The notes: generated by a model not told the origin, from the sequence alone. Numbered from the stretch's first letter, positions 19,336 through 33,990 are shown. The stretch: DNA of 64,000 nucleotides from Pieris napi (GCF_905475465.1 NC_062239.1:310001-374000); one strand, 5' to 3'. Numbers and translations are program-made.

Positions 19336-22300
19336 ATTTGTCGGTAATACCTACTTAATTGCCCAAATTAAATAATATAAAAATAGTAAATTAGTGAGAC
19401 TAGAGTTTTCCTGCGCCTCACTTGCTAGAAGTTAAGATGTAGGTTAAGATCATGCCTGCTTAAAAGTTGCTCATTTGCTCTTCTCTTCATAAAGCTTCGC
19501 CTATCTACAGTTCATTCCTAAAATCTAAATAACTTTTATATTTGAAATATGTTTAGGGACAAGGTCGCATCTTTGGTAGGTACTGCGACACGAGTAGAGT
19601 AAAAAGGCATCGTGGGCGGGCTGACTCATGCGCTGCAATCACTGATCACTGTTCACCGACATGCTCTAGTATGTGATTCCATATCAATAACCACACTGGT
19701 CAGTACTAAGTGCCGGTTGTGAGATTAAAAGGCAAATTGGGTTTTAAAACATACATCATAGTAGAAAATAAGTACATGTATGTACTACTAAATAACTATA
19801 TGACCTTTGATATCATTACATACTATAAAACAAAGTCACTTTCTCTGTCCCTATGTATGCTTAAATTAAATACCTTAAATACATTGTTGATTTAATATAG
19901 ATCTATATGGCCCTTTACAGCATAGGATTTAAATTAATATTTTCGAAGATATTACAAATTTAAAAATTGCGGGAGAGGCCGCGGTTCTCCCTGTACTATA
20001 GCACTTTGAATTTAGTATCAGCATTGCAGCCGTGCGAAGCCAGGGCGGATCGCTAGTGCTTGTATAAAAGAAATCAAACGCTGCCTTATGTTAAAAGAGT
20101 GCTGATGAACTGGACGCACGGCAGTAGGTTTTTGTTATCAGACACGATTACCAATGTTGCTTTTAATTGATATTTATTAAAATAAATTGCTTCCTATTTC
20201 TATGAATTCATATTTTAAGATTATAAATTTAATTGAAAACATGCGAACAGATATAAAATACACTGTTAACATTTAATAGTGAAACGTCAAAGGTTTCAAG
20301 AATATAAAAAAGATCAAAGATTTTAAAAAAGGGGAATTCAAATAAATATTTAGCTAACGAATACCGTTACTCAAGGTTAATTTTCAACATGGACGGGACT
20401 CCGGGGCAAGTTCATTACGGTCTATTCATTTGAGGCAGGACTCTGTTTACGTTCGACCATCTCTCGATATGAGTGTTTTGGTTTGGGAGAAATAATAACC
20501 CTACATTTTGGAATGAGAATAAATTGTGATTAAAATCAATGTATTACATAATTTATCACAAGTGCGTTTAACAGTGTACTTTCGCATTAAAAATAGTCCG
20601 CCAATCGCGGGTCAAGCATTAATTTCAATAAAAATGATAAAACAACAATAAAGTAGATATATCAGTGACATAGTCTCGTAACACTGACCTTAGATAAGAT
20701 TTACGTTCTTAACTTTTGTGCATTGAATGTGGGCCACTCCACACGCTTGAGATCGCATCTATATTAAATCTATTGGACAGTTTAGATCTTGTTATTTAGG
20801 CAGTCGGGGGCCTGGACTGTATTTTATTTTTTTAAGGACACACGCACCCTTTAGTGGTGATATGGGAACAATTCAATGGTCAGAAATTGAAATATAGTAG
20901 TGCGCGTGCAATGCTCACGACCGGTCATTAGCGACAATACACGCACTTCGGATATGCTCCGTTAAACTAGATCGTGCCCACACAAGTTGCACTCCGTCTT
21001 TATTGTCAAGTTGTTTCAAATACCCCACATACTGTAGATAAGTATGTAAACCCTTAGTGTAAAAATATATTAAATTGGATATTTATGTTAATATAATGTT
21101 TAAAATAGTTTATACATTACAAGTATAAACTATTTTCTTTAAATCTTATATAAAATACAAGAAGGAAATGATTATCTTGAAAGATCAATTAATAAATATC
21201 TCGATAAGCCAGTAGATGAAACTAGAAGTAATTCAAGCGCAATGATCCTCAATTGATCGGTTAATAAAGATGCGCGCGCGCCGCGCGAGGACTAGTCATT
21301 TGTTACAACTCCACCCCGACTTGTAGCGCAGTGTTATACTTATTATTGGTCCTTATTTTATATTCATAGCATTAAGGCCACGTATAACGTTACCAACTTA
21401 CACCTGTTCATACGAAAATGTACTTACATCTGTTATACATGCGTGTATTATGAATATTGACGAGATTTAATAATAATTTTAAAAAACAGTATGGAAAGAA
21501 GTACAACAAGAGGAAAAAGGAAAGATAAAATAAAATTAGGCGAAATTCAAAATAAAATCAAAATTTAAAGACGCATTACATACCGACAACTAAAGTGGAG
21601 ATGGGGTATGATGATAGAAAAGAAGCAAAAATGGAACAGAATTGTAACGGAGTGGGAAACGAAAGAGAGGTAGGCAGATAAGAAGATGGGAGGAAGATAT
21701 AAAAAAGGTAGCGGGTCTAATGTGGATTCGAACCGCAAGAGAACGCCACGATTGGAAAAAAAAGTGGAGGCTTTGTCGAAGGACAAGCTGTAAAGGAATA
21801 GATAGGAATGAAGGGAGAAATATTACATTACATTATATTTAGCATGCAAGCTAACAGAGCAAGCAGTACTAAAGGATTTTTATTTTATTAATTTTATATT
21901 GACATATTTATAAATTTTTTTCATTTATATAGAATAATTAATATAAAATAAATAAAATTATAGATATGTGGTTGTTATTAGGGACTGTTTTTATTATATT
22001 AATAGAATTGGTATACAGAATAATTTACACTGTATGTATCAAGTAGCAAAAGTTGACAATAGCGACCCGTAACGTACCAACTAGGTACTATGTCATAATA
22101 TGGTATCCAAAAATACTTAAAAAGCAAACCTTCCCCTTAACGGGATTTCGAAGGCCAAACGCCACAGGACTCAAAGCTCTTAATTAAATTCAAAAAGCCT
22201 CACTACGAACACAATTTATAAGAGTATTTTTTTGTACCACTCGTGAGAGTTGTCCAAGTATCGATTTATTATTGTTAGAAAATTTATCGACGCCCATTTG

Positions 22301-22527
22301 TTAGAACTGTAATTGCTATGTTAATTTGATCGGCTTTATCAAACACCGTTGTTTAAATACAAATGCATTCAGTAAATTAGTATCGAGGGAGCAGCAGATT
22401 ACGTAACCGTTGCTTTATCAGGTAACAGATATATTGCATTCTGTAGGTGTTTTTGCGAATTAAATATTATGGGTAATTAATATGTAGTCATTGATTTTAA
22501 TCAATGGTGATATATTGCTCGGCAACT

Positions 22528-22622
22528 CACTCAAGCCCCCTGGGATTGAGAGTGTCCATGGGCGGCTGTATCACTTAACATCAGGTGAGCCTCTTGTACG
22601 TTCTATAAAAAACATATTTTAT
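22528..22622 (-). repeat. Repeat R1, copy 3 (inverted, short)
   Basis: The plus strand reads GTATCACTTAACATCAGGTG, the reverse complement of the core of the other copies. Only about 95 bases remain. Confidence 0.55.
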
Positions 22623-24648
22623 TTCTAGGATCTAGACTTGGTAGACGGTAATTATTCTGTGGTTAATAGAACACTTCACGTTTCTTTATTCCAGAAATTT
22701 ATATAAAATTCTTTAATTTTATCATCTACATACAATTACTAATTGTTGACAATCTAGATTCTAGATCGTTTGAATAAGCATAAACCTTGTCCGTCTTTCA
22801 CCTCAAATTTCGCATTTAATAGATAAAAATTAATGAGTCAGCGTTTAATTTCTCCGAAACTCTCACAGCCAGTTCAAATGTCATCGAACTCGTGCGCAGA
22901 CAGTGCGGCGCCGGCGCAGTGGTCACGGCAGAGCTAATGATTGATGCACAGATAATCCGATCATCTCCCAGATAAACTTTTGTGGCATTGCTATTGTGTA
23001 ACTACAAGCTTTTGAGCGTTGGCATCTTATGTATGGCTTTGGTACACAGCTAATTGGTGGTATTTGGGTAGCTGTTAATAGAATTAGAGATGAAATGGAT
23101 GGCTTAACTATGAAATGTGTAATTATAAAAAGAAGCAACAAATATGTTGTAAAATAAACGCGTTGTTGGACTATTGGATATACAATTATTCCTCGCTAAA
23201 GGGACTTCCTGCAATTTCTGCTTTGATGAAGCAAAAAGATAACATTACAAAAACGATAAAGGGCTGCGAGCGCCTGAGTAGGTGCCCATTAAGTGTAAGA
23301 TCGCAAAATTAAAAAATAACCTAGCGCATCAATCAAGATGATTGATAACCCTTATCATAGACAAACAGACGTACAACGACCCCGATTCTCATTATAGGTT
23401 AGGATGTGACGCTAATCTATTACTAGGACAAGGTGATTAAGATGGATTTTAAACTATTCGATAGCCAATCAAATTTAATAAACAGAAAGAAAAAGACAAA
23501 TTGTGAATTCTAAAAATGCTTAGTAATAATTCGATTCTCTCCAGATCTATTTAAGAAATATACAAATCAATAAAAATGTACCCATAAAATCGTCATTGTT
23601 CTCATGAAGTCCTGTCAAAGGCAAAAGTCGATTCTCCGCTGATGCAACATGGCCGTGACATAATTGTGCATTTATTTTGATAATAATTAATATCTAGACA
23701 GAATTCAGTTCAATATTTGCCAGCAGATAACCGAAATGAGTTGTTTTATCACATTATTCTAGATTTCTGATATTTAAGGGACGTTATACTAAAATAGTGA
23801 TTAATAATTGAAATTTTGTTCGTATTAAAATATATCTTTAATTTTTTTCTATTAAATCTTTGCAAAATAGTTTAACACATATTTAACATAATAGTAAAAT
23901 TTATAGATTACTAGCCCTCCTAGCAACATAAATAGATAATTTGAAACTTACATTAGAATAGCGAGCACGACACATAACCGAATAATTCCAATTAGAAGGT
24001 TCGGACCCAATTTGTAGGGATTCACCAACGGTCGCGTCGCCGACCGAAATACAACTAACTCCTAGAGGACGATGTACTTCACATTGTTTAATTAGTTTTA
24101 CTTCACAAACTATTCCGTAGAAAACCCTCGCCTAAAACATCTCTATATTAACCAAATTCCTGTGCCTCGCTCAATAAACGTCACAATAAAAAGTAATGAA
24201 AATTATATTAATATTTAAGTGTAATAGCAAATATTAAAATCACGAAACTACTCTGAGATTTTTGAACAAATATTTGTACTGCCAGGTATAACAAATTACC
24301 GACTTGACAGTTTGCGTGTACACTCTATTTAGGCTGTTTATCGCTGCAAAGTAGCTCTATCATGAATAGGAGTCAAAGATTTTATGCGAAAAACCAAAAT
24401 GTTTTCATACAAAATTTACTGTTGCTTTGATATTTCGTGTAAAAGATATTGGACCAAAAATAGATTTTAACGCCGTACGTAAAAATGAATATGCATACAA
24501 GTGCTGTACGATTTCCAAAAGGAAAACTTTTATAGAAGCAAGGATCAACTTAAACAACCGATGTTAAACTTTTCACACATGAGTAGGCAAAATAAGAAAA
24601 CAGAGCCAGTACCTAAACTTAATAAATAGTTAAATATTTACATTTTAA

Positions 24649-24930
24649 GAGCAGTGTTGGCCTCAGCGTGCGACTCTCAAACCTGAGGTCGTAGGTTCGA
24701 TCCCCGGCCGTGCACCAATGGACATTCTTTCTATGTTCGCATTTAACGTTTACTCGAAAGGCTAAGGAAAACATCGTGAGGAAATCGACATGTCTTAGAC
24801 CCAATAAGTCGACGGCGTGTGTCAGGCACTGGAGGCTGATCACCTATTAGATTTAAAAATGATCATGAAACAGATTCAGAAAACTGAGGCCAAGACCTAA
24901 AGAGGTTGTAGCGCCACTGATTTATTTCAA
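24649..24930 (+). repeat. tRNA-derived SINE, copy 2
   Basis: The tRNA-like head has an A-box-like TGGCCTCAGCGTGCG and a clear B box (GGTTCGATCC, 24694-24703) followed by CCCGGCCGTGCACCA. The body runs to a tail GCGCCACTGATTTATTTCAA. The second full copy at 16831 shows it is a dispersed SINE rather than a tRNA gene. Confidence 0.78.
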
Positions 24931-25728
24931 TTTATTATTTACATTTATAGCAAAAACTACCAGTCTGGATATTATAGTGCAACCAAAACTCAAACCATAA
25001 AAGACTTTTTTCCCTCTAGTCTAGTTAAGTAACGAAAATATATCCAACCAATTTCGGCCGTTCACACAAACATACCAGTAAATAACGGTGCATTGCCCAT
25101 ACGATATTAGATATGATGTAGAGGCGATGATAGAAGCCATTGATAGCGAGTAGGAAGTGCAAGCGGTTGTGTTTCACTGATCAAAGGCCTACTTAGCGTG
25201 ATTTGAGATGCACGCGAACCCGGCGCTATGCTGCGGCAGAAACATATTGATGTTCCAAAAGCTTATATGCCGCCTTGAATATATTAAGTACTTCGTTGTA
25301 AAATTGTTTCAAATTGCAAGCGATACGATTTGCTAGCTCTATCTTTTGTATATGTGTGTAAGGTGATTATTATTAAACATGGTTGTCGATCTAAATGTGT
25401 ACTTAAGCTTTTAATAATATACGTAAGTACATGATTTATTAAAACGATATTACAAAGTAGTGAGTCTTATCCGCAGTAGGCTACCGATCCTATACAAGCT
25501 CTCGTTAGTGGTTATGAAGTGCTTTGTTTATTGATGTGTGGCGCCTCACCATGTTCTCAGTTCGCAGCATCAGTAACAGCTGTACTTAAAATACATCTCC
25601 TTTATTCCCTCTTCCGTTAATAATTTTTTTTATGTTCTGGATAAAATGTAACTGATACATGTTTTACTTTTAAGAGAAATAAGTTCAATAGAACTATTTT
25701 TATCCTACCAAAAAATTGAATGAATTTC

Positions 25729-26000
25729 CTCTTTATTGCTTTTTTAAGTAACAAGAGGCAAACGGGCATAAGGCTCACCTGATCTTAAATGATACCATGG
25801 ACTCACATTGCCACAAGGCTCACAAATGCGTTGCCAGTCTTTTAAGAATTGGTACGCTCTTTTATTGAAAGACCCTAATTCGAATTGGTTCGGAAATACT
25901 TCAGTGGGCATCTGGTTCCACGTAGTGGTGGTGCGCCGCAAAAACAGCCTTCAAAAACGCTCATTTGTGGAACAACGGACGTCGAAGTGACGGATGGTAT
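25729..26000 (+). repeat. Repeat R1, copy 4 (long; antisense LINE-like tail)
   Basis: The full core is present (GAGGCAAACGGGCATAAGGC, GGTTCGGAAATACTTCAGTG). On the minus strand it reads TWNQMPTEVFPNQFELGSF, resembling the LWNxLPxxVFPxxxxLGxFK end of LINE proteins. This suggests that R1 is an antisense LINE 3' piece. Confidence 0.55.
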
Positions 26001-27015
26001 TTTGTATTCTGCCTTGACGTTCGACGAATAAACTCAGCAGATAAACGAAACTAGTCATTTTTCAAAAAATTATAGTTCCGATAATATGCGCAAATTGGAT
26101 GTAACAATAATGTAGTCACAATACAAGCACACATGCACTTAAGCAAATAGAGCAGGAATGTGGAGGACGCAGGTAAAGCAGCAGTTTCAAATGATCGTAC
26201 AAACAGCGATAGCACAATTATCTTACTTGTTTGTCTAGTTATTAGATGCGCAGACGCACCTCTAACTAGAACGGACAGATAAAAAGGCAAGAAGAAAAGT
26301 AAATGAAAAATTAAATAACATCCGTTCTATATTTTCTGGACTGAGTTCATTCACCAATTAAAATTGTAACCAACCTATGTACCTACCTACTATACCTTTA
26401 GTGGTAATATTGCTATCAAAAGAAAAGAAAATTAACTGGTGCATTACAAATAATTTAAGAGCACAGAATACCAACTAACAAGTGATAAAACTTAACACAA
26501 ATTACAGTTGTACACAATTACAACATTGAGCAATCCCTTACATTTTATATCACTCTCACAATAGTCAAAATTACATGTTAACTTGTAATTCATAACGACT
26601 AACTTAAAACGCTGAAAATTTCGGAGCACACGAGAATAAGCTCTATCACAAAGGGATAAATACCACTGTACTAGTGCATACGAAGGCTTTGACGTTCTTT
26701 AGGTAATAGCAGAGGTAATAAAATCATGCATACAATAGCGAATTATGTTTGAAAAGGTGTTAAGGGCCAATGACAACAACTTAATCACAACTATACAAAC
26801 AACTTACGCATTACAAAATAAAGCTGTGTTTTAATATCAGTGTGTGACTTATAATATTTTATTATTTCAGAGATCTAAATGCCATTTGTACGAGTTTGCA
26901 AAAATAGAGTTTTACAAGTTTTGTAATTAACATGTGATAATGCCATGAATCATTTAGATAGAACATCACAATTATACAGGAAGCTGATAGAAAAATTAAA
27001 TAATAATTATTACAG

Positions 27016-27434
27016 CTGATACAGATTAGCTAATAATATAGAACATAGTTTTTATTATGAGCATTTTTAGCTTTATTTGATAAAATATTGTTAAATTTAT
27101 AAAGTAGACAATAATTAAATAAGTAATATAATAAAGAAGAATAGCCATGGCCAAAAACAATTATAGACACGTAGTACGTACGTACATACGTATTAAACTT
27201 GATTTTTGTTTGGTTAGAAAGGGCGAAGTCATGAATTATAATAATACATATATACAAAAGCCACAGTATAAAAAAGTGCTTTCGTTGCTTTACAATGGAC
27301 ATTAATTTCAAGAACTTTACTGTCATATAATTTTAATCTCATTTTCACTCCTTTTTTAACATCATTTTATCTCATAAAGCTAAAATTGCTCATCATAAAT
27401 CTATGTTCTACATTAACAGCTAATCTGTATCAGT
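27016..27434. mobile_element. Small foldback/MITE
   Basis: The terminal arms are inverted: CTGATACAGATTAGCT at 27016 and AGCTAATCTGTATCAG ending at 27434. The similarity continues inward for about 80 bp with mismatches. No coding is present. Confidence 0.6.
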
Positions 27435-29927
27435 GGTTGGTTAGATTTTAACCTATTTTAACGTTATACATAAACCATAATTTGATCATACAATAAAATA
27501 TATCCATTCCAAATACTTTTTGTAACTTCGCGAATATAAATGAACCCGTCTATCCTCTTATTCCACTCTGAACAATGGATGTTTTGTTTTCTAAACAAAT
27601 AAGCCTCCAAACTTACTGATTTTACGTGCGTTAAGTTTGGATAAAGGGTTTTTGTTTTATTACACAACATTCATTTGTAAGAAAATTGCAAGCAAATATT
27701 GTAAGAGCATTACAAAACAGGAATAACGACTACAATTTACGTAGAACCCAAAGTGTTATAATTAATTCAACAATATAAAGCTGCAAGATTCCCACACAAT
27801 CAAATTTAGCGGACGCGACATGTGTGATTGCGCAAATCATTAGCCTTCTGCTGTTCCTCCTGATAAGATGCCCAGTCAAACATAACCCTGGCCCTATTTA
27901 TTGAGGATGCTTAAAATATAGCCGAAAAATATAAAGTAGAGAAATAAATCGCTATTAAAATTCAACCTATAATGTTATATATGAAGGCTAGTTTCAATAT
28001 AAACTACGAAACTAGTTTTAATTTTGCAAAAGCTATGGGAGATAAGAACAAATAGTTTACTTGTCAAGCACGGCTCGTGTCATAAGTTCAAACATTGCTT
28101 TTGTTTAATTTATTTCTAACTGAATAGATAATGAGTATTATCTTATAATAGAAACATAATTATGTAACAAAATTATCACATTATTTCATTAATAAAAAAA
28201 TCAGTTTAAGTTTTTAAACAAAACTTGTAAAAAAATATGAAGTAATACGATACCGCATCTAAGTCCAAAATTGTAAAATAAACACAATTTACCATGCCAT
28301 ACAGTAGTAATGTCGATCCAGGAATAAAATCGTGCACGAAAAATGAGGGTAAACCGCGTTTAGACGCGGAATGTACGCGAGATGAGCGTTTACGGCCGCG
28401 GCTCGCTCTCGACTGGCAGAAATTGCGAGCTTTATCAATGGAATGGACAAACAGCGGCGCGCGCGCACGTATGCCTATCCACTTAGATCTTGTGCTTCCG
28501 TTACGCTATTACAGTTTACCTCATGTTTGTTTATTGCGATCGATCTTCATGAGATCGATGCGTTTTCTTCGAATATTATGTTGCTACTTATATTAGTTAA
28601 TTTACAAATAAATGGCCAAGAAAATTTTGTCAATTTTAAAGGCTCAACCACACAATTCAATTACCTAATTATTATTTATTTCCACTTTCGACTGAAATCC
28701 TCATATTTAGTTACATTTTAAATTAAAACTGTAATAATATAAACAATTTTTGCATATTACATTTCATGTCTCTTAACATAGTTATTCATTAAGTAAACAC
28801 AGTGAAAATATTTCAGTCTTCAGCAAATTTAAATAATAAATGCACATGTAGGTATGTAAACTCAAACGACCCTGAAACGGCCTTAAACATTTTGTATATG
28901 TATCTACCTATTACGTCAATGTTTCAAATACATATTTTTACTTCGTCGTGTTCGACAATGAATATAAAAAAATATTGTATGGACATATATATGCCATAAG
29001 GTAAGTATAATATACAAACACTCTATGTGCATAAATTATTTTACCATAACATGTCTTACTTTGGCAAACTGAAGTTAACATAAAAAGACCCTTTCTACGT
29101 ATAGCCACAGTCAGTCGATTTTAAAACGCACTATCTATAGAAAATATATGGAATATTTTTCCTTTTTAATTAAAATATGAGCAAAAATATTGAATATTAC
29201 TAATATAAATAATTACTCTGACCTAAATTTAGATAATTGACGATTCGTCTCACGGACACCTGAACAACTGTCAATACATTTTTTGAATCATTAATACGCA
29301 TTTTATTGGGTCTTATTTAAATTTTTCACAAACTGTATTTCATAATTACCTATGCTATAAGCTCAAATTAAGCCAGGCAATATAAAGTGTAAATATAATT
29401 TTGATAAATATTTTTATACCCAAAACACCAAAGACAATACCTACCACTCTCCAAAATTCGCTAACAAAAACAAAAGCTATGTAAACACAATAATATTCCA
29501 AAAGAATTTTAATTACATACAATTCTCTGGTTTCGCAGCTCACAAAAAATTCGCACCTCAGGGATTACAAAGATAAGATTACAATTATTTGTTGCTATGT
29601 GAGGAATGTTTTGGCACCGTTTGGGCACGAGCATCGAACTCTATCTATGGTAAACAAGTTCGTTTTATATTACCGACTAAGCAAACACTTTTCTAAAACT
29701 GTGGCTTTAGTAGGATTTCATTGTAAAAAGTTCTTAGTATTGTCATAATTCCCGACTTTGAACCTTACTAACCAACGAAAACGTTTCACGTTTCTACTAC
29801 GTATCTACCTAGTCCAGCCATAAGTTCTGTTGCAAATGAAAATGCATTTTTTTTTAATGAAGTAATGTAATATTATCAAAAAATATATATAATTATATTT
29901 ATTCAAGTCTTAGCAAAAAAATATATT

Positions 29928-30194
29928 CTATTCAAAATGGCCACCTTTGGCCTTTAATCTGTTTGGCCACGAATCTATGGATTTACGCACTGTTTCCTTT
30001 GTAGTTCTAACAGCACGCTGCCGCCCCGTTTCTGGTGCGACGGACGAAGTGTTGTTGTATCTGTTGATAGTACGATATACAAACATACTGCTGATACCAA
30101 GCTTTTGAAGTGTCTGGAATATGACCGACGGCTCCATACCCACTTTGTGCAAGGCGATCACTACAATCCTATTTTCTTTAACACCCCATTCCAT
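29928..30194 (-). pseudogene. Tc1/mariner-type transposase, internally deleted ORF
   Basis: The 88-residue open frame starts with a helix-turn-helix segment (LHKVGMEPSVIFQTLQKLG, FVYRTINRY) and TGRQRAVRTTKETVR. It then jumps directly to a transposase-like C-terminus, DSWPNRLKAKGGHFE, then stop. The catalytic D,D,D/E region is missing. The deletion keeps the frame, so the ORF could encode only the DNA-binding part. Confidence 0.55.
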
Positions 30195-31280
30195 ATTGCA
30201 ATTTGATAATGAACATGAAAAAATAATATGTTAAATGGCGCAAAATCGAAAGAAGTTTTTAAAATAATATACGTGTTCCAAATTCAAAATATGTAAGTTC
30301 AAAAAAAGAAAAGTTTTTATGTAACAGTATTAAGTTATAAATATTTTTGGCCATATGAGAATATCCATATATTCTTCTATCTATAAATATATTTCATCCT
30401 ATCGATATATAAAAGCAAATATTTCGCTGATAAAAACTAATGTGAAATAGAGGAATCTTGGTGAAATCAAATGAATTCTATTTATGGTGATTCGCGGCGC
30501 GGGCGCTGTTTAAACATTATCACACAGGCTGTTTGCGAGAGATATCTAATCTCTGTTTGCAGCCTCCTTCTAGCGCGACCCAATTAGTTTTACCTAGCTA
30601 TCGTCTCTACACAGCTCTAATTGTGTCTATTAAGATTTATTACTCTAAAACTAAGAGTTTGACGTTTTTGCGGCTAAATCTAGATTTTACTGATTATTAT
30701 CTACGCTACCATACTTTCATACTGCTCATATGATTTCTCAATAAAAAAATGTAATATTCAACTTCTAAATGTTACGTCCCGAGTGGGAATAGTTAAAACG
30801 CATCCAAGGTTTCAGATAAGCCAATCACCGTTACGACCCATTGATTCAGCGTACAATTGAGATATAAATCCAATTTGATTAATTATCCAGCATTTACATT
30901 ACGTAACCTAACCTAAATTTACCACTATCTTTGGCCATTACAGCAACTATCCGTTATGAACAAAACAAATCAACTACCCCTTTTTTATTAATGCTCTGAC
31001 GCACGGACTGTTTTGCACAGGCAGTTCTAGACTGTTTGTAATGGAATATCTACACGGGTACGAGTAACATTGTCCAAAAATTATAACAATAGTCATTATT
31101 TTGAAGATGTCGCAATAAAATTGATTGATGAAGTTTACTTGGACTCATAAAACCGCTGCCTTAAGACCAAAAATAGGTAAGTATGACGACATTATTAAAA
31201 ATAGATAGACGAATACTGTTACTCTTCACAGCACGAGTTCTTTTCAGATTTAATTCCTCATGCATTTTTTGTACAGCAAA

Positions 31281-31446
31281 TTCAAATTCATTCAATCATT
31301 TAGGTAACACAATGTACACTTATGAACGTCAATAAAGAAATACATATTAAACGCTTCTAATTTTACAATTTCTGCCAGTCCTCAAATCAAGGGCGTAGAA
31401 CGGACGAGAAGAACTTAGCAATAAACTCTCCGCCACTCTTTTTATC
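31281..31446 (-). repeat. LINE 3'-tail repeat R2, copy 2
   Basis: It contains AACACAATGTACACTTATGA, AATCAAGGGCGTAGAACGG and CTCTCCGCCACTC, shared with copies at 10050 and 32091. Confidence 0.5.
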
Positions 31447-32090
31447 AACAATAGTCCTTGGATAAACCACTCTAAACCTGCCAAACATATCCTCAGTTTT
31501 ACTATTTAAAATCGTTGAGCCGAGAGGTTTTCCATATTAAGATTCTTTAGCTCAAGGCCGTGATGGTGCACTGAGCCGAGATGCAACGGAGAGCAAAAAT
31601 AAATGTTTGTTCGTGCGACACATCTTGTCTATAACCTGGTTTAATAATTTAAAGTAGGACACCTAGATAAAGCTTTTTCTATTTTATACTCGGTACATAT
31701 TGCATCCGTTAATATTTTCCATCAAGTTGGCTTGTGGCTTGTTGTTTCAAATAAGCAAATCTAAGTAGGTTTTACCTCTTAAGTTAACAATATCCTTCGC
31801 TTGAATAGAAAGTATTACGATATACTATCAGTACAAAAGTGTCTTATATAAATATGTGTCGTCAAAATACACAAAAAACTTATATATAGGTACTATTTGT
31901 CAGTAGTATGTACCGTATTCACTTTTTATCAATTTAATTTTACAAAGGGTATCAAGTCAAACGAAACTAAATGATTTTCCATAATAATAATAATTTATTT
32001 GCAACAATATGGTAAACTTCGCATATTCTGCCACACATAATGGCGTGCAAATTTGTCATAAAAGGAATTTTACATATTACATTCAAAATT

Positions 32091-32213
32091 AAAGTCAAAA
32101 TCATTTATTCATATATGTAACACAATGTACACTTATGAACGTCAAAAAAATATATAATTATATATAAAATGCTTCTAATTTTACATTAATTTCTGCCAGT
32201 TCTTAAATCAATT
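32091..32213 (-). repeat. LINE 3'-tail repeat R2, copy 3
   Basis: It shares AACACAATGTACACTTATGA and TTTCTGCCAGT with copy 2, about 0.8 kb away in the same orientation. Confidence 0.5.
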
Positions 32214-33570
32214 ATGAATTATAGAGTTACGTTATTTTAATACTACATCATCACATTATTAAAATATATTTTCAAATTAATATTAGTTACAATGTTTCAC
32301 TGGAATAATCATTAATAGAAAAATATTTTTTTTCCAAAAGTAGTTCATTACGATTTTTAAAAACTAGTAGGAAGATCTTTGAATGTTTTAGGTAAATTAT
32401 TATAAACCTTGATTGCCATACTTCTCTATAGTCTTAAAATTGTCTGTAATTATGTAATTGAAATAATCCCACCGTGATATAATATTGACACAGCGCGAGC
32501 CGCGACTGTTATATATTCATTTTGTTGGCGATGAGATCACCAGTTCATTTGCTGTAACGCATCCTATATAATTTAATTAATACTGATATAGGGCTATTTC
32601 TAAATTTCCCTTTTTGACCAAATGTTTCTTTCTTTGGCGATGAAATAATTTTTATAAATAACAATTTTTACACGCAAAAAACGTATAAAAGTGGCTTTGA
32701 TAACCTTTATCCCTATTAACTTATTCTACTCTAGTAGCATATTAATTGTTCTTAGGGGGAAAATCAAAAGTTTGAAAGTTGTTTTGAAACTTATACATTA
32801 AACAAAGAGTAATTGAAGCTTTACTTAAGGTCAGGTGTTTATAGATCATTGACTCTAGGATACGTTTGCATTATAAGCGAAATTTAATAGGAATTATAAA
32901 TGTAATGTGTTGTTTTTCGCATTAACAGCCGAATGAGGTTACATTCCAAATACATGATTCTCTTATTTCCTTAGCACGTGTTTATCCACATTGGCTACTT
33001 GTACGTTCACTAACTTGTACTATACAGTACTAACATTCTTTATTAACCTAAGTATTTAAGAAAACGTTGTTTATAAATTTTAAGATTACGTATTGCAAAT
33101 CTTACTTCATTAAGAATTTCAAAGAACATGTCTCTCGACGACCTCGAATGCTGTAAAACACTCGAAACGTCGAGTTTTAAGTCGTAATTTTAAAACAATG
33201 TGAAAAACAATGAGTAAATCAATGTTATGTAACTATTTACAGCACATAATATTGAGACATATTTTAACGTGTACTTGCATACCTATCTTATATATCAGAG
33301 AACGTTAATAAATTTAATTTATTAAGCTTCAATCTTCCATTCCTACGGAAATAGTTCAACACGAACCTCTAGAAGAACAGCAAAACAGCAGTAATTCTAA
33401 TATAGCACACGAACGCTAACCCGGTCACATCTCAATTTGAGGCTGTGTTGATTTCGTACGATGTTGAAACTGAAGATAACAGATGCAGACACTCCAAACC
33501 TTAGTGTTGTTTACAAGTAACGATTTATTTTAAAATAGTTTTTATTGAGTAACTATATGTATCACGACTG

Positions 33571-33990
33571 ACATGTTTTTTTTTTATTTAACAGAGGCAA
33601 ACGGACAGGACGCTTACCTGATGTTAAGTGATACCTCCACCCATAGACACTCCCATTGCCAAAAGGCTTGCAAGTGCGTTGCCGGTCGAATTAGTACACT
33701 ATTTTCTTGAAGGACCCTACGTCGAATTTGTTCGGAAATACTTCAGTCGGTAGCTGGTTCCACATCGAGAGTGCGCGCGGCAAGAACTGCCTTAAAAAAC
33801 GCTCTGTTATGGAACGCCTCATCGCCCGAGCAACTCCTCTGAACTGGTACTGGAACACTCGGTAATGGGGCAGAGGTTGCAGAGAGGACCCTCATCGCTA
33901 CGCAACACCATGGGATTAAACTGCTCGGAAAGTGACGGGTCGTCGACGATTTCAATCGCTGAATGGTGAGTGTGAGAACGTTTTTGGAAA
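33571..33990 (+). repeat. Repeat R1, copy 5 (longest)
   Basis: It contains AGAGGCAAACGGACAGGACG, GCTTGCAAGTGCGTTGCCGG and TTCGGAAATACTTCAGTCGG, then extends further than the other copies to about 33990. No intact protein was recognised on either strand. Confidence 0.55.

Larger units (their letters stand above)
18714..24648. other. Gene-poor spacer upstream of fibrillin
   Basis: This AT-rich sequence holds the fibrillin promoter region and two copies of repeat R1 (19203 and 22528). I saw no ORF with a recognisable domain and no splice-consistent exons. A TATAA-like string lies about 25-30 bases upstream of the fibrillin ATG but cannot be assigned a role. Confidence 0.5.
24931..29927. other. 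Gene-poor spacer
   Basis: It holds one R1 repeat (25729-26000) and one small foldback (27016-27434). The remaining open frames are short, low-complexity and without domain signatures. No gene is supported. Confidence 0.5.
30195..33570. other. Gene-poor spacer with LINE tails
   Basis: It contains two R2 repeat copies (31281-31446 and 32091-32213) in AT-rich sequence. Nothing else was recognised. Confidence 0.5.

Noticed and set aside
21250..21310. CpG-rich GCGCGCGCGCC run as a promoter
   Set aside because: No gene lies next to it and no other promoter element was seen. It is too short to support a call.
24649..24720. Possible tRNA gene (A and B boxes)
   Set aside because: The head continues into a 280-bp body shared with 16831-17117, no acceptor stem closes, and it lacks terminator context. 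It is a SINE.
28294..28721. Two overlapping plus-strand ORFs of 100 and 92 codons
   Set aside because: No domain, no splice context and no repeat match. Two different frames are equally open, as expected by chance in a locally GC-rich patch.
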